Source: Pleurotus ostreatus/Saccharomyces cerevisiae fusant
Lineage: Eukaryota; Opisthokonta
Direction: 5' to 3'
Assembly: GCA_024196135.1 (NCBI GenBank)
Contig: JAMQCK010000255.1
Coordinates: 1-33,525, forward strand
Length of the DNA: 33,525 nucleotides
Positions 8,945 to 18,968 of this stretch are shown piece by piece. Made by a program: the position numbers and the translations under genes. The notes below the pieces were generated by a model. It searched no databases, was not told the origin of the DNA, and worked only from the letters and a program-made list of their open reading frames with translations. Numbering within the stretch: the first letter of the stretch is position 1; every line of letters starts with the position of its first letter.

Positions 8945-11528
8945 ATGACTAGACGATGCAACAAGTACACAGTATCTATACCCGCAAACTGCGCTGTATC
9001 ATGCCTGACTATCGAGTTCGCCACGGCTCGGAGTGGTAATGCGAGGGCCTCGCATGAGCGCGCGTACTCCGGTGAGTCGCCGGTGCTATATGCGAAGTGG
9101 CCCGGACTTATGAGTTTGTTCAGACTTGGATAGCGATACACAGAATGTCTCTTTGGCTCCGCGGGCGGCGCCGACGAACATCGAGGCTACCCCCGTCATC
9201 ATAGAACATTCGCATCGGCCAAGTCGCCTCCGTGCCTTGCGCAACTACCTCGTCCACCGCCTCGTACGAGGCTCCTCTCGCCACGCTGTAGCAGAAACTC
9301 ACGCCGCCACGAATGAACACGCCACGAACGAAACAAACTCGCCTGAACATACTTCAGAAGAACAGAGTAAAAACGAAACCACAAGTTCCTCCCATTCCTC
9401 TGCTTTCACGACCGAGCTTATTGTCGAGGCAAGTGATGCTGGTCGCCACACGGAGCATGAACGAGCGATTGGTCAGATGAGAGAGCACCTCGCACGCCTC
9501 TCTGCGCGCCTCGACGAGGTCGAGCGGCGGGCCCCGGATATGCCTCCGCTATCTTCCGCCACCAATTTGTCGCCATCTGAACCTCCGAATGACGACTGCG
9601 GTCTGCTCGAGGCGAGCGCCATGGGTGGTCGGATTGGAATCTACTTTGCCTCTCGTACGCCACCTGGGCTGGCTAGCTCTCGGAATGCCGCACCGAGCAC
9701 GCTCGCCTCAAATGCGCGGGATGTGCCTCTTGTCGGCCCTCGTCCTGCATGCGCTCCGCCGCCGCACTCACCGCCTGGGTTGCAGAGTTATCGGCGCCGG
9801 TCGAGGACAGGAGCCAACAACGGGAGAAATGGACCGCCCGTCACACCCACGTCCCTCAACTTCTCTGGGCAGTTCATCGCAGATTCACCGCCCTCTATGC
9901 TTGAGGCGTGGGATGGCGCGCTGCCGGAAGGCGTCAGCAACGGTGTCCCCACTTCCTCCCTGCAGGCGCTCGGCGGTGCTACACCGACGGCTTTGGGACC
10001 ATATCCTTCTCAACCTCTCGGTGATGTACAAGATGGCGCGAACGCGACTTCATCGCAGCCTCACGAAGACTTGGACTATTCGGTGCGGCCGCCCCCATTT
10101 CAGCTTCCGATTCCACTACCCGATGTCGAAGAACACGACGACGACGCTGCGCCGCCGCCGCTGTTGCGGGTCCCGGTTCCGCTGCCGGATATCGGGGGGC
10201 CTGAGATCAAGTTGTCGCCTCCTCGCGTCCCTGATCCTGTACTTAAGGGCCACGACTTCGGGGGTGACGATTCCAATGCCCTCGACCTGAATCTCACGCA
10301 TTCCGAGCCAGCATTCCTCCTTCCTCGACTTGATGAACACCACCGAATCCCGAATCCTATCATGGTCTACGACCATTCGGAAGAAGACGTGGCGCGCGAA
10401 CGAGCTAGGACTCGGCTGTTTCAGCTCCTTCACAACTCCAACCGTTCATCTTCGATATCTGGAGCAGGGCAGGACATTATCGGCGGTGCTGGTTCCATGT
10501 CGGACGACATCCCTCGACCGATGGAGCAGGCGAGGTCTGCGGAAGCCGCTCGTGCTCGCCTTGATGCGAACTACGAATATGACAATCGTGCGGCTCCCGG
10601 TTCTAGCGGCACCCTTTCGGCTATTACCACAACGCGCACAGAGACCGGCGAAGATATCGATGTGGCACTCTTCGACGGAGTCGCAGATGTACCCCTCGTC
10701 CCCGAGATCGGCCCTACTGAGATGAGGGACCTCTCTGGTCCGGAAGAACTGCCTACCTTCGTAGGCAGCATGGACGCTAGCCGGCCGTGCGCTGGTATGA
10801 GACTCCTGATCAGCGTCGGCGACAAGTCCGTGCCGAAAGGGTGCTCAAGCCACTTCTCCGGCGACTTCGAGGACGCGATGGCAGGTCTTTCGGGCTTCTG
10901 CGAACGGCCTACGGTCAAGCACAGGTTGACGCAGCTCTATGTTCGCATTCACCAGCCTTTGGATCGCCATCGGCAAGACGTTATGATGCGGATCATGCGC
11001 ACGCTCGACAAGGTCCTCGGGTGTTTCCACGTCGTCGAGTTGTACATGACCACGGAGAGTCACCTGCCCTTGGAAAAAGACTTTGTCCGTGACCGTCTCA
11101 CGCGTCTGCAGCGCCTTCTCGTCGAAGGGGAGGTGTCGGGACGGCGTCTGCTATGCTTCCCTCTGCACCTCATTAACGAGCTCGACATCAGGATCCCAAT
11201 AAATGCCAACGACATCTTGGAGCTGATTGAGCGCGCTCGTTCGTTGCATCTTCTGGACATAAATCTCCGCAGCAACACGTTGGGAAGCATCTTCGATTCA
11301 GAGGACGTCCAGAGCGCCAGCCTGCTTCCCATATGTTGGCCTCGGGCCATGCACATTCGCACAACAGACGACCCGCAGGCACTGGAGCGAACCCTGCAGA
11401 TGTATCCCTTGTCCGCAGATGTGCGTTTGCTGGTGATGGGCCGTTGTCCGCAGAGGATAAGAAAGCTGTTTGCAGACCGCGCTGGCAGGTGGTCGCTGAT
11501 TTGTGTGCCGGTGCAGCAACAGAAGTAA
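8945..11528 (+). CDS. orphan family 2, copy 1 (Ser/Pro-rich protein, 843 residues)
   Basis: Two exons (8945-9071, 9124-11528) join in phase as SDLDSDTQNVSLAPRAAPT. I do not recognise a known domain. In order: a basic N-terminus ending in GNARASH; the block APRAAPT followed by an Arg-rich stretch; a short heptad-like segment (EHLARLSARLDEVERR, about 160); a long disordered Ser/Pro-rich part with an internally doubled LPIPLPDV-type motif; and a folded C-terminal part of about 300 residues from LPTFVGSMDASRPCAGMRL onwards, with leucine-rich periodicity as in F-box-associated LRR regions. Copy 2 at 14059 has the same order and the same intron. It ends 18 bp before the stop of the convergent F-box gene. 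No signal peptide or membrane segment is visible. Confidence 0.78.
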
Positions 11529-11546
11529 TGAACCAGGAATAATGTA

Positions 11547-13155
11547 TTACATAGCGTTGTGTCCTACATTAACTGTCTCCCAATACATTGCATCCGCCTG
11601 AACATGACTCTGTGTGAACAGGCTAAGATAGGGTGGCAGGAAAGGACGCGGGTCGAATGGTTCGTTTTCTTTATATCCGTGGGGTGGATGTAATTCGTAG
11701 AGGAATATGGATAAATGCCGCAGAGGAAGGCTTTGCAGGAGCATCGTCGTCTGATCAGTATGTCCTTTGTATATACGACAAAGGCCTAGCATGATCAACT
11801 GAGCGCGCGAACGCTGCAGCATACCTTCTACGGCGCGTGCTCGCACGCCGCAGGAGATCAGATCCAGACGTCGGAGAAGTGGCACGTTTATACAATCCAG
11901 CAGGTTCGTCATGTCGTACATGCCTGACAGCATCAAGACCTGCAGGAGGGGGAGATCTAATGGAGTCGCGGGCCTGGCTATGAAGACACCGTCATTTTCC
12001 CCGGCAAACAGGCTGTCGTCCGATTTCAGTAACACCCGCAAGAACTCGAGTTGTTTGCATGAGCGAAGGAAGTCCATGACATCTGCCGGATCGATCCTAT
12101 CCACCGCAACATGAGTGAGTTGCTCCAGCGTGGATGAGGGTGCGCGGAAGCCAGCGCCGCGCCAGTGTATCGTACGAAGGGCAGGCGACCTGAAGAACCT
12201 CTCCCATAGAGCCCGGGAGGACTCTCCATAGTCGTACATGAAGTATAACATGGCGCGTTCGAGCAAGGGAAAGGCATCCAATGGAAGGTCGGTCAAATGA
12301 TTCATCCCATCGAACGGCTCGAATGGGGTTTGCGTGACGACGAAGGAGATTTCCACCCAGCGGTGAGACACAGACGCGACAAGACGCATGAACTGGCGGT
12401 ACGCGTCTGTGTTGCGCAGATGCAGCGGCATCCAATGGCGTCCGTTGATCCGTAGCGTGAGAGGCAAGCCTTTAGAGTAGCGGATGCACAGCTTCAGCGT
12501 GTCGACATCGGCGGACTGAGGGAAGGAGACGTCCACCATGGTCCATAGCTGCGGATAGCCTCGTGTGACGACGAACCACCGCCGACAGACGTGTCCCAGC
12601 AGGACGGTCGCGCGACAATATAGCAGCATCGGTGGGGGGTATTCGTCCCTGGAAACATATCGGGGGTAGAGGAAGAAGTTGTCGACTACGCCGCACATCA
12701 TGAAGATGGTGCAGAGCAGCTCATTTGGTAAGCGATTGATGAAGCAACCCAGCTGCTGTGGGTTGCGCGGGCTGCATGTGCGCGTACTCATGCGGCCCGC
12801 ACACGAGGTGCTCTTGACATGGCTTAAGTCCGCTGCTGGAAGAGAGCAATGAGCGACGGCACAATAAGCGTCAATACGGCCGCCTACGTGATTGACGAGA
12901 TCGCCGAATCAGCTCATCGAAGGTCACGATATCGGACTGGACGGTAGTGGGCCAGCGCACTGTGGAGAATGTTTAGTCGCATTGCGCCGTCGTACTGCAT
13001 ATATTGGACTTACAATCATCTCGGCTCTCGTTGAGTGGGATACCATCCCAAGGAGCGCCACCGTCGACCTCAAGCTGGTCATCGGAATACCAGGTGTTGT
13101 CAAAGGTACTCGCTCCCCAAGGATTTGAGAAATCGGGCAAAGGCCAATCAGTCAT
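11547..13155 (-). CDS. F-box/LRR-like protein, cassette copy 1 (500 residues)
   Basis: Three exons (13155-13014, 12959-12888, 12835-11547) join with both introns in phase 1. The start at 13155 (MTDWPLPDFSNPWG) is preferred over the internal ATG at 12791 because copy 2 has the same three-exon structure and a similar second exon (LRWPT here, VRCPS there). The F-box lies at about residues 104-170: INRLPNELLCTIFMMCG, then LGHVCRRWFVVTRGYPQLW. The rest is leucine-rich with irregular repeats (LPLLQVLMLSGM, PLLRRLDLISCGV), as expected for substrate binding in an SCF ubiquitin ligase. Its 3' end nearly touches the family 2 gene. The promoter has paired ACAATAAG/ACAATTAG sites at 13306 and 13321. Confidence 0.85.
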
Positions 13156-14058
13156 GTCTAGAACTCCTTAGTCTGGATAGATATCCTCGTTCGACATACG
13201 TACTCACCTTCAAGCAGAGGCAAGGGGGATATAAAGGGATGCCTGTTGCCATTCCGTTCGCCCACGTCTTATGAGTGCGCGAATGTGGCTGTGTTCATCC
13301 GAAAGACAATAAGACCGATAACAATTAGCCCGTTCGAAGGCAACGGCGTCATATACTGTATCCATTTGACCGGTAGAAGCATTGAAGAGTGTTGCCTGGG
13401 ACGATAAAGCCCCTCTGACACACGGTGAACGCGCCAGGCATACGCAAAACTCCGCTTGGTCTTCATAAGTTCGATAGCTGCTAGCGAGACGGACCTCAGA
13501 CTTGCATATGGGCAGGTTATCAATAGATTAGGTAGTGTCCAGAATCTCCAGTGGGCATCTCCCAGTCATGGCCATGGTCATGGGAGGTCGGAGTCGGAGG
13601 AGGTGAGTGACACCGTCACATGTGACGCTTCGCATTGTTTTCGTATATTTTCCCATGGTCTGGGTTCGAGACTGTCTTGTTCCTTCCCACCATGGTTCGT
13701 GAGTAGTCATCGTTACTCTGCCGCAACTTATAGGGCTCGAGGGAACCGTAGAATCGGCCCACTTCCTCTACAGTGCGAGCTGCCTCTAGGCAAGGACGTC
13801 CTGTACTTAGGTGGCAAGGGTCACAAGGACTACCCGTTTCGGCGATGTCATTGTTCAATATGGATACGACAGGTCTACGCATCGGCGCTGGGGCCGCAGA
13901 ACACGCAATTGACTACCATTCTGGAACAAAATTACCCTCTGTATGCATCAATGGGCGATTCATGCGGACACGCTTTTAAGGATGCGAACTCGACAGGTAG
14001 GTGCATTTCCCTGGCACTTACGATCGACCCTCACTGACGATCACGACCTCTCTTCATC
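13156..14058. promoter_or_regulatory. junction between cassette copies: F-box promoter, stranded importin promoter, family 2 promoter
   Basis: Reading from left to right: a TATA-like GATATAAA near 13231 and the ACAATAAG pair (13306-13313, 13321-13328) belong to the F-box gene. At 13621-13633 TGTGACGCTTCGC and at 13681-13694 CTTCCCACCATGG match the promoter and start of the importin gene at 18910-18971, but the frame after this ATG stops at once (GTT-CGT-GAG-TAG). From about 13820 the family 2 promoter begins (CACAAGGACTACCC). A 193-codon frame at 13456-14037 crosses all this and is taken as chance. Confidence 0.6.
13301..13328. promoter_or_regulatory. paired ACAATAAG element, F-box copy 1
   Basis: GAAAGACAATAAG (13301-13313) is followed by ACAATTAG (13321-13328), 15 bp start to start. 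It lies about 150 bp upstream of the F-box start at 13155. The same arrangement occurs before F-box copy 2. The ACAAT core resembles HMG-box protein sites; that link is inference. Confidence 0.55.
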
Positions 14059-16701
14059 ATGACTCGACGACGCGACAAGTACACGTACTACGCTCCTTGT
14101 GATAGGACTGTGGCACGCATGACTATCTACTTCGACACACCTTCGAATGGCAACGCAAGGGCTTCGCACTGGCGCGGGCAGACGGGTGGGTTATGTGTAC
14201 ATCGTAAGAAGTATGTGGCCATTGCTCACAGTCTTTTAGCATCGAGAACGACTGGCGAAGGAATGGATGCCTATCTGGCGCCGCGGGCGGCGCCGACGAT
14301 CCTCGATGATCCTCCTGCGGTAGCTGAACCGTCCCGTCGCCCAGGTCGCCTACGAGCACTGCGTAACTGCCTCGCCCATTGCCTTGCTCGATGCGTCTCT
14401 CGCCACAACGAAGCGCAGGATCACACTGCCACGAATACTGAATGTGCCACGAATATCCCTGAACCTACCGAAGATCATTCGCACGCCAACGGATCCACAC
14501 GCTCCTCGATTTCTTCCTCCATTCTTACTCACGAACACAATGCCGAAGCGGATGTCTCGCGCCGCCTTCAATGGCTCGAGGACAACCTCGCCCGTTTCTC
14601 TGTCCGTCTCGATGGGGTCGAACGGCGGACCCACAATGGTCCCTCTGTAGCATCGCATGGATTACCTCCCGATATCCACGGCTCGCCAGAAAGGCACACT
14701 GCAAGCGGTCTGAATGATGCTTGCACCGCTCGCCCTGGACATGTTGGCTCAGCTTGCTTGCCACCTAGAACGCCGATTATTCGGTCTCCTGCACCCACTG
14801 CGCTTGCCTCAGAAGGTTGTGATAGCACTGACGCTGCACCGCCCTCCATGAGCGCGCCACTATCGCGCTCGCCTCCCGGGCTGCCAAGTCATCGGCGGGG
14901 CACGAGGAGGACGTCCATCGCGCCAGTGATGCCTATCTCCGTGAATTTCTCTGGTCAGTCCATCGCAACCTCGTCGCTGGACACTTTTGAGGCGTGGAAT
15001 GGTACGCCACCGGATATATACCGCGGCGTTCACAGCGCCATGCCCTTGCCAACAGTCCCGCCTCTTTTGCAAGCGCATAGCTGTCCTTTGATCAACGTAC
15101 CATACCCTTCGCTACCTCCGAACGGTGTATGGGACGAAGCGAACGTGTCTCTGCCGCAGCCTTACGAGGATTCGGACTGGTCCATGCCGCCGCCTCCGCT
15201 CCAGCTTCCCATCCCTCTGCCGGCTGTTGATGATCCTGAGATCGAGTTGACCCCAAAGCGCCTTACTGTGTATCCGCCTACGGTCCATGGACGCCCTAGC
15301 TCGCTTGGCTTGGACGCCCCACTTCGCCTGCCTTCTCCCATACAACCACACCCTCAATATGAGGAACACTACCGGTTCTTTCGATTCTGGGAGGAGTGGG
15401 ATCTAGCAACGTTCCTCAACGCGGAGCGCACCCAGGTTCAGCACACCCAGGTCCTACCCCCCATGCGCCTTTCTCGGAGGCCCGACCCACAGATGATACA
15501 ATACCACCATGCAGTGTCAGCCTTGTCGGCGCGCAAGCGTGCGGATGCTCGTCTTCGAAGGATGCTCTTCGAGGCCAAGTCTTTGTGGCCGTCGATTCAT
15601 CCTGCCAGCGGTCTCGGATATCCTGGTCTGCCCGCTGAAGCTCCTCGCCAGAGCACAGCCGATGCTCCTCCTAAAGTCGCGCGTGCGCAGATGAACGCTC
15701 AGTCGGTTGGAGTTGGCCTTACGTCGACAGTCGAGGACGACAATACTCTTGCGAACCCGACAATAGCGCTCGACTCTTCGACCGAACGACCTACCGTTGC
15801 CGCAGATGTGAACTGCCCGTCCGTGCCCACCTCCGTTCCTACTGCTGTTGTGCCGTCGATCCGTACATCCGACCCGGCTGCCATGCCCGCGATTCGGGGC
15901 TCTACGACCAGCGACAAGGAGAAGTACGACATCCCGACCTACATCGGTGGCCTCAAAGTATCCAGAATTTGCGCGGGACTGCGGCTAGTTATCGACGTCG
16001 ATACTCCCGATCGCAGCAAACCTGAGTGCGCCACGTACTTCTACGGCGACTTTGAGCTGGCTATGAAGAGACTTCGAGGAGTACTCATGGCGGGTGGACG
16101 TCCACACAACCTCACCGAGCTCTCTTTGCGCATCAACCGTCTGCGAGACCGCGAGAATCGGGACATCATGCTGACAGTCGTATCGCAACTTGGAAATTTC
16201 TTGCGCTACTTCCACCAGGTCGAGGTCCTTGTGCAGGTCGCCGATGCGATCCCTGGGTCCGAGGATTTGAGCGCTTACTGCCACAAATTCAAGCAACTGC
16301 GACATCTGCGAATCGGCGGTATCGCGTCCCCTGAACGCTTCGGCTGTTTTCCTCTCGACCGTATCCTCAGGCTTGACATTATGGTACCAATATCTATCCC
16401 TGACATCTTGGAGATATTGAGGCGAACGGAGAGGTTGGATTTCCTCATCCTGGACTTTTCCCAACGCTCCGAGATCGTTCTCACGCAGCACACTGAGGGG
16501 CCAGACGCGAATCGCGTAAACCTACCACGGGCCCTGCACGTCAAGTGTCAAGCAGATGTACCTGTTGAGCTGCTGGTACTCTTTGGGATGGCACATGCTG
16601 GAACGACTGCAGACGTACGACTGTCTGTGAATCGATCGGTTTCGGCTGAAGTGGAGCGACTATTCACTAAACGTCAATGGTCTTTAGTTGTCACCAAGTA
16701 A
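14059..16701 (+). CDS. orphan family 2, copy 2 (Ser/Pro-rich protein, 862 residues)
   Basis: Same architecture as copy 1: MTRRRDKYT start, GNARASH, APRAAPT, Arg-rich block, short heptad segment (DNLARFSVRLDGVERR), long Ser/Pro-rich part with LQLPIPLP once instead of twice, and a C-terminal region from PTYIGGLKVSRICAGLRL with leucine-rich periodicity. The intron of copy 1 is present at the same codon (14186-14239, GTGGGT...TTTTAG), but here it is 54 nt with no in-frame stop, so the whole locus also reads as one 880-codon frame. Splicing gives 862 residues; retention would add 18. The stop is 55 bp from that of the convergent F-box gene. Function unknown. Confidence 0.78.
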   Translation: MTRRRDKYTYYAPCDRTVARMTIYFDTPSNGNARASHWRGQTGGLCVHRKKYVAIAHSLLASRTTGEGMDAYLAPRAAPTILDDPPAVAEPSRRPGRLRALRNCLAHCLARCVSRHNEAQDHTATNTECATNIPEPTEDHSHANGSTRSSISSSILTHEHNAEADVSRRLQWLEDNLARFSVRLDGVERRTHNGPSVASHGLPPDIHGSPERHTASGLNDACTARPGHVGSACLPPRTPIIRSPAPTALASEGCDSTDAAPPSMSAPLSRSPPGLPSHRRGTRRTSIAPVMPISVNFSGQSIATSSLDTFEAWNGTPPDIYRGVHSAMPLPTVPPLLQAHSCPLINVPYPSLPPNGVWDEANVSLPQPYEDSDWSMPPPPLQLPIPLPAVDDPEIELTPKRLTVYPPTVHGRPSSLGLDAPLRLPSPIQPHPQYEEHYRFFRFWEEWDLATFLNAERTQVQHTQVLPPMRLSRRPDPQMIQYHHAVSALSARKRADARLRRMLFEAKSLWPSIHPASGLGYPGLPAEAPRQSTADAPPKVARAQMNAQSVGVGLTSTVEDDNTLANPTIALDSSTERPTVAADVNCPSVPTSVPTAVVPSIRTSDPAAMPAIRGSTTSDKEKYDIPTYIGGLKVSRICAGLRLVIDVDTPDRSKPECATYFYGDFELAMKRLRGVLMAGGRPHNLTELSLRINRLRDRENRDIMLTVVSQLGNFLRYFHQVEVLVQVADAIPGSEDLSAYCHKFKQLRHLRIGGIASPERFGCFPLDRILRLDIMVPISIPDILEILRRTERLDFLILDFSQRSEIVLTQHTEGPDANRVNLPRALHVKCQADVPVELLVLFGMAHAGTTADVRLSVNRSVSAEVERLFTKRQWSLVVTK

Positions 16702-16756
16702 ATAGTGTGCTTGTAGTCTGCTAGATGCCGATACGTATACATATACCACCACATGA

Positions 16757-18266
16757 TTACGACAACAAAGCATATGTGTGCTCTGCGTACTCGAAATCGT
16801 TCGTGATCAATCCGCACTGGGGTGGCAAAGTAGGTGCATAGTCAAAGTCCTCAATTGAGCCCTCCCCTTCATTCGACGGGACTTCGCAGAACAGTATGCG
16901 TAGATGCCGCAATGGAGAGGAGCGCAGAAGCGCCACACATCCGTCCGTAGTACCTTTGTAGAGGTAGCGCAATGCCAACATGGACAATCGAGCATGCGAA
17001 CGTATCAGCATGCATTCTATCGCACTCGCCTGTACTCCCGAATACGCGATGTCCAATCTATCCAGGCTAGGTGCTGTTATACCATCGAAGAAGTTCGTCC
17101 AGATGGGCATGTGACTCAGCATGAGTCGACGCAGCCGAGGAAGGATGATTGGCGCGGGCAATGCTGGTATGACGTCCGTGCAAAGGTAGTTGCCTTGTAT
17201 CGTTCGATTCGGTGTCACCTGGAATACCTCAACCTGAGGGCAAGAACGAAGTAAATCCAGTATCTTCTCCGGTGGGATGTGGTTCGCACCAATATGCGTG
17301 AGCTTTGAGAGGGCATGTGAAGGAACGCGCAAAGAGACGGCGAACCATTGCGCTGTCCGGATGCTGGGCGATGCGAAGAACATTTCCCATAAGCGAACAG
17401 AGACAGGGCCGTGGGTGCCAGCATCCCAGCGCCACATGATAGCGCGTTGGAGACGGCTGTAGGCGTCTGCAGAGACGGATAGGAGGGGTTCCAGTAGCTC
17501 CTCGAGTGCGAGTGACTCGTTCATAGACAGGATAGATATTTCTTGCCAGCGAGAAGCGACCGAAGCCACACTCCGCATGAAGTTTCGGCAAGCTTGGACG
17601 ATGAGTGCGCGTGTGTAAGGACGTGCGTAAGGGCGCTCGTGCAGCCTCATTGTCAAAGGGAGACCATTGGAGTACCGTATGCACCGCTTCAGAATAGGGG
17701 TATCGCACGGCTCAGGTGAGCCCACGTCCACCATCGTCCAGAGTCGCGGAAAGCCACGCGTGACAGCGAACCAGCGCGCGCAGACATAGCCAAGGGATAC
17801 CGCGGCTCGGCTGTAGAGAAGCTGCGGGCTCCGCGCCCGTCTCCGATAAGCTTGAAACATGTTTTCGCGTGGATAGTTGAACTCTTCGTCGGTATGGCCG
17901 CACATCAGGAAGACGGCGCATAGTAGCTCGGGAGGCAAGCGATCTATGTAGCAATCCGCTGGCCGAGCTCTCGACTCGCTAATTCTCGCGTCCAAGCCTA
18001 CAAGTTTGCGTCAGGGTGAGTCGACAACGGATTGCACAAGAGTAATCAACCTGACGCGAGATTAATGGGTGGCGGTTTAACCAGGTCGTCTATCTTCAGG
18101 AGGTCAATTGGGAGGGCAGATGGGCAGCGCACTGGGAAGGTCTTTAGCTAGTATTTGATGAGCCATCGCGGTGATACATACCAGCGCTGTATCTCTCTCC
18201 AGGAGAGGTTTCTTTCCGGTGCGAATCACCGTTGACGAGGGCGTGGCGCCAATTTGAGTCGGCCAT
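16757..18266 (-). CDS. F-box/LRR-like protein, cassette copy 2 (468 residues)
   Basis: Three exons (18266-18182, 18131-18051, 17997-16757), both introns in phase 1 as in copy 1. It starts MADSNWRHALVNGD; exon 2 (VRCPSALPIDLLKIDDLV) is joined as SGLDARISE to the main exon. The F-box lies at about residues 74-145: IDRLPPELLCAVFLMCG, then LGYVCARWFAVTRGFPRLW. The C-terminal part is leucine-rich (LPRLRRLMLSHMP, APSLDRLDIAYSGV). It is a predicted SCF substrate receptor. Similarity to copy 1 is strong around the F-box and moderate beyond, so the duplication is not very recent. The promoter carries two ACAATAAG sites 15 bp apart (18449, 18464). Confidence 0.86.
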
Positions 18267-18443
18267 TTCTACGAGATATCGAGCCGGATTGGAACGATGG
18301 ACGCAACAATGAGAGGACCACTTACCTCAGAAGTGGTCGGACTGTAGGAAGAGAGACAGGGGGGACGCTGCCGTCTTCCCCGCCTCCCCGCGTTATATAT
18401 GGTGGCGAATGTGATTGCTTACAAGAGGAAGTAGTGTTCGCCC

Positions 18444-18479
18444 GAAAGACAATAAGGAAGAGAACAATAAGCCTGCTCA
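18444..18479. promoter_or_regulatory. paired ACAATAAG element, F-box copy 2
   Basis: GAAAGACAATAAG (18444-18456) is followed by AACAATAAGCCTGCTCA (18463-18479), the two ACAATAAG cores 15 bp apart as in copy 1. The second part, ACAATAAGCCTGCTCA, recurs exactly before the unrelated gene at 27272. It lies about 180 bp upstream of the F-box start at 18266. Confidence 0.6.
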
Positions 18480-18909
18480 GGGATGGCGAAGCAATTCCCA
18501 GGTCCCCGTGTATTCTGGGTGGGAATGGTGTCTTATGACACAAGTCTGTCTTCCATAACGATGAGTCGGTAGTCATAGCACGTAGCGGCGTTATTCGAAC
18601 TACGAGCAAGTATCGGACTGCGCTTGGCGAGAGCGAGTCCGGCTATACCAGCATGGTCATCCAGGATAGACTCCGACGAGAGGTAGGCCAGTTGTTATGT
18701 TGATATCAGAGGATGCGATTCGTCGTATGCGCTATGTTCTCGCCGACGAGACGCCGAGTGAGGCATTGACCATGTTGGCAGAGTGTAAAACCTCTGATTC
18801 CATCATCGAGAGAAAGGAGAGGCAGTAGTTTGATTGATTCATGTTACTGTGTCTCCGAGATATCAACATGGCCGTCCGGGACGAGGAGGAGAAGTGTGAC
18901 GAAGTAACG

Positions 18910-18922
18910 TGTGACGCTTCGC
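18910..18922 (+). promoter_or_regulatory. TGTGACGCTTCGC promoter element of the importin gene
   Basis: The 13-mer occurs 59 nt before the importin ATG. Exact copies are found at 13621-13633 (the stranded promoter copy) and, on the minus strand at 24641-24629, 84 nt before the RS protein ATG. It contains TGACG, the half-site of CREB/ATF-type bZIP factors (inference). Confidence 0.5.
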
Positions 18923-18968
18923 GTTTTCGCGTCTGATCTGCGGTATACCCGGCTTGTCGTCTCCCACC

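Larger units (their letters stand above)
18267..18968. promoter_or_regulatory. divergent promoter region, F-box copy 2 and importin
   Basis: The left part holds the F-box promoter (TATATATGG at about 18393 and the ACAATAAG pair). The stretch 18540-18850 has no gene and no feature that I can name. The right part is the importin promoter: TGTGACGCTTCGC at 18910-18922, 59 nt before the ATG, and CGGCTTGTCGTCTCCCACC just before the start codon. Confidence 0.5.

Noticed and set aside
12791..12791. Internal ATG as start of cassette F-box copy 1
   Set aside because: Two upstream exons join in phase and are mirrored in copy 2, whose main exon has no ATG at the matching place.
13456..14037. 193-codon plus-strand frame
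   Set aside because: It runs over the cassette junction, including the F-box promoter side, the stranded importin promoter and the family 2 promoter, and has no protein-like conservation with the corresponding region of the other cassette copy.
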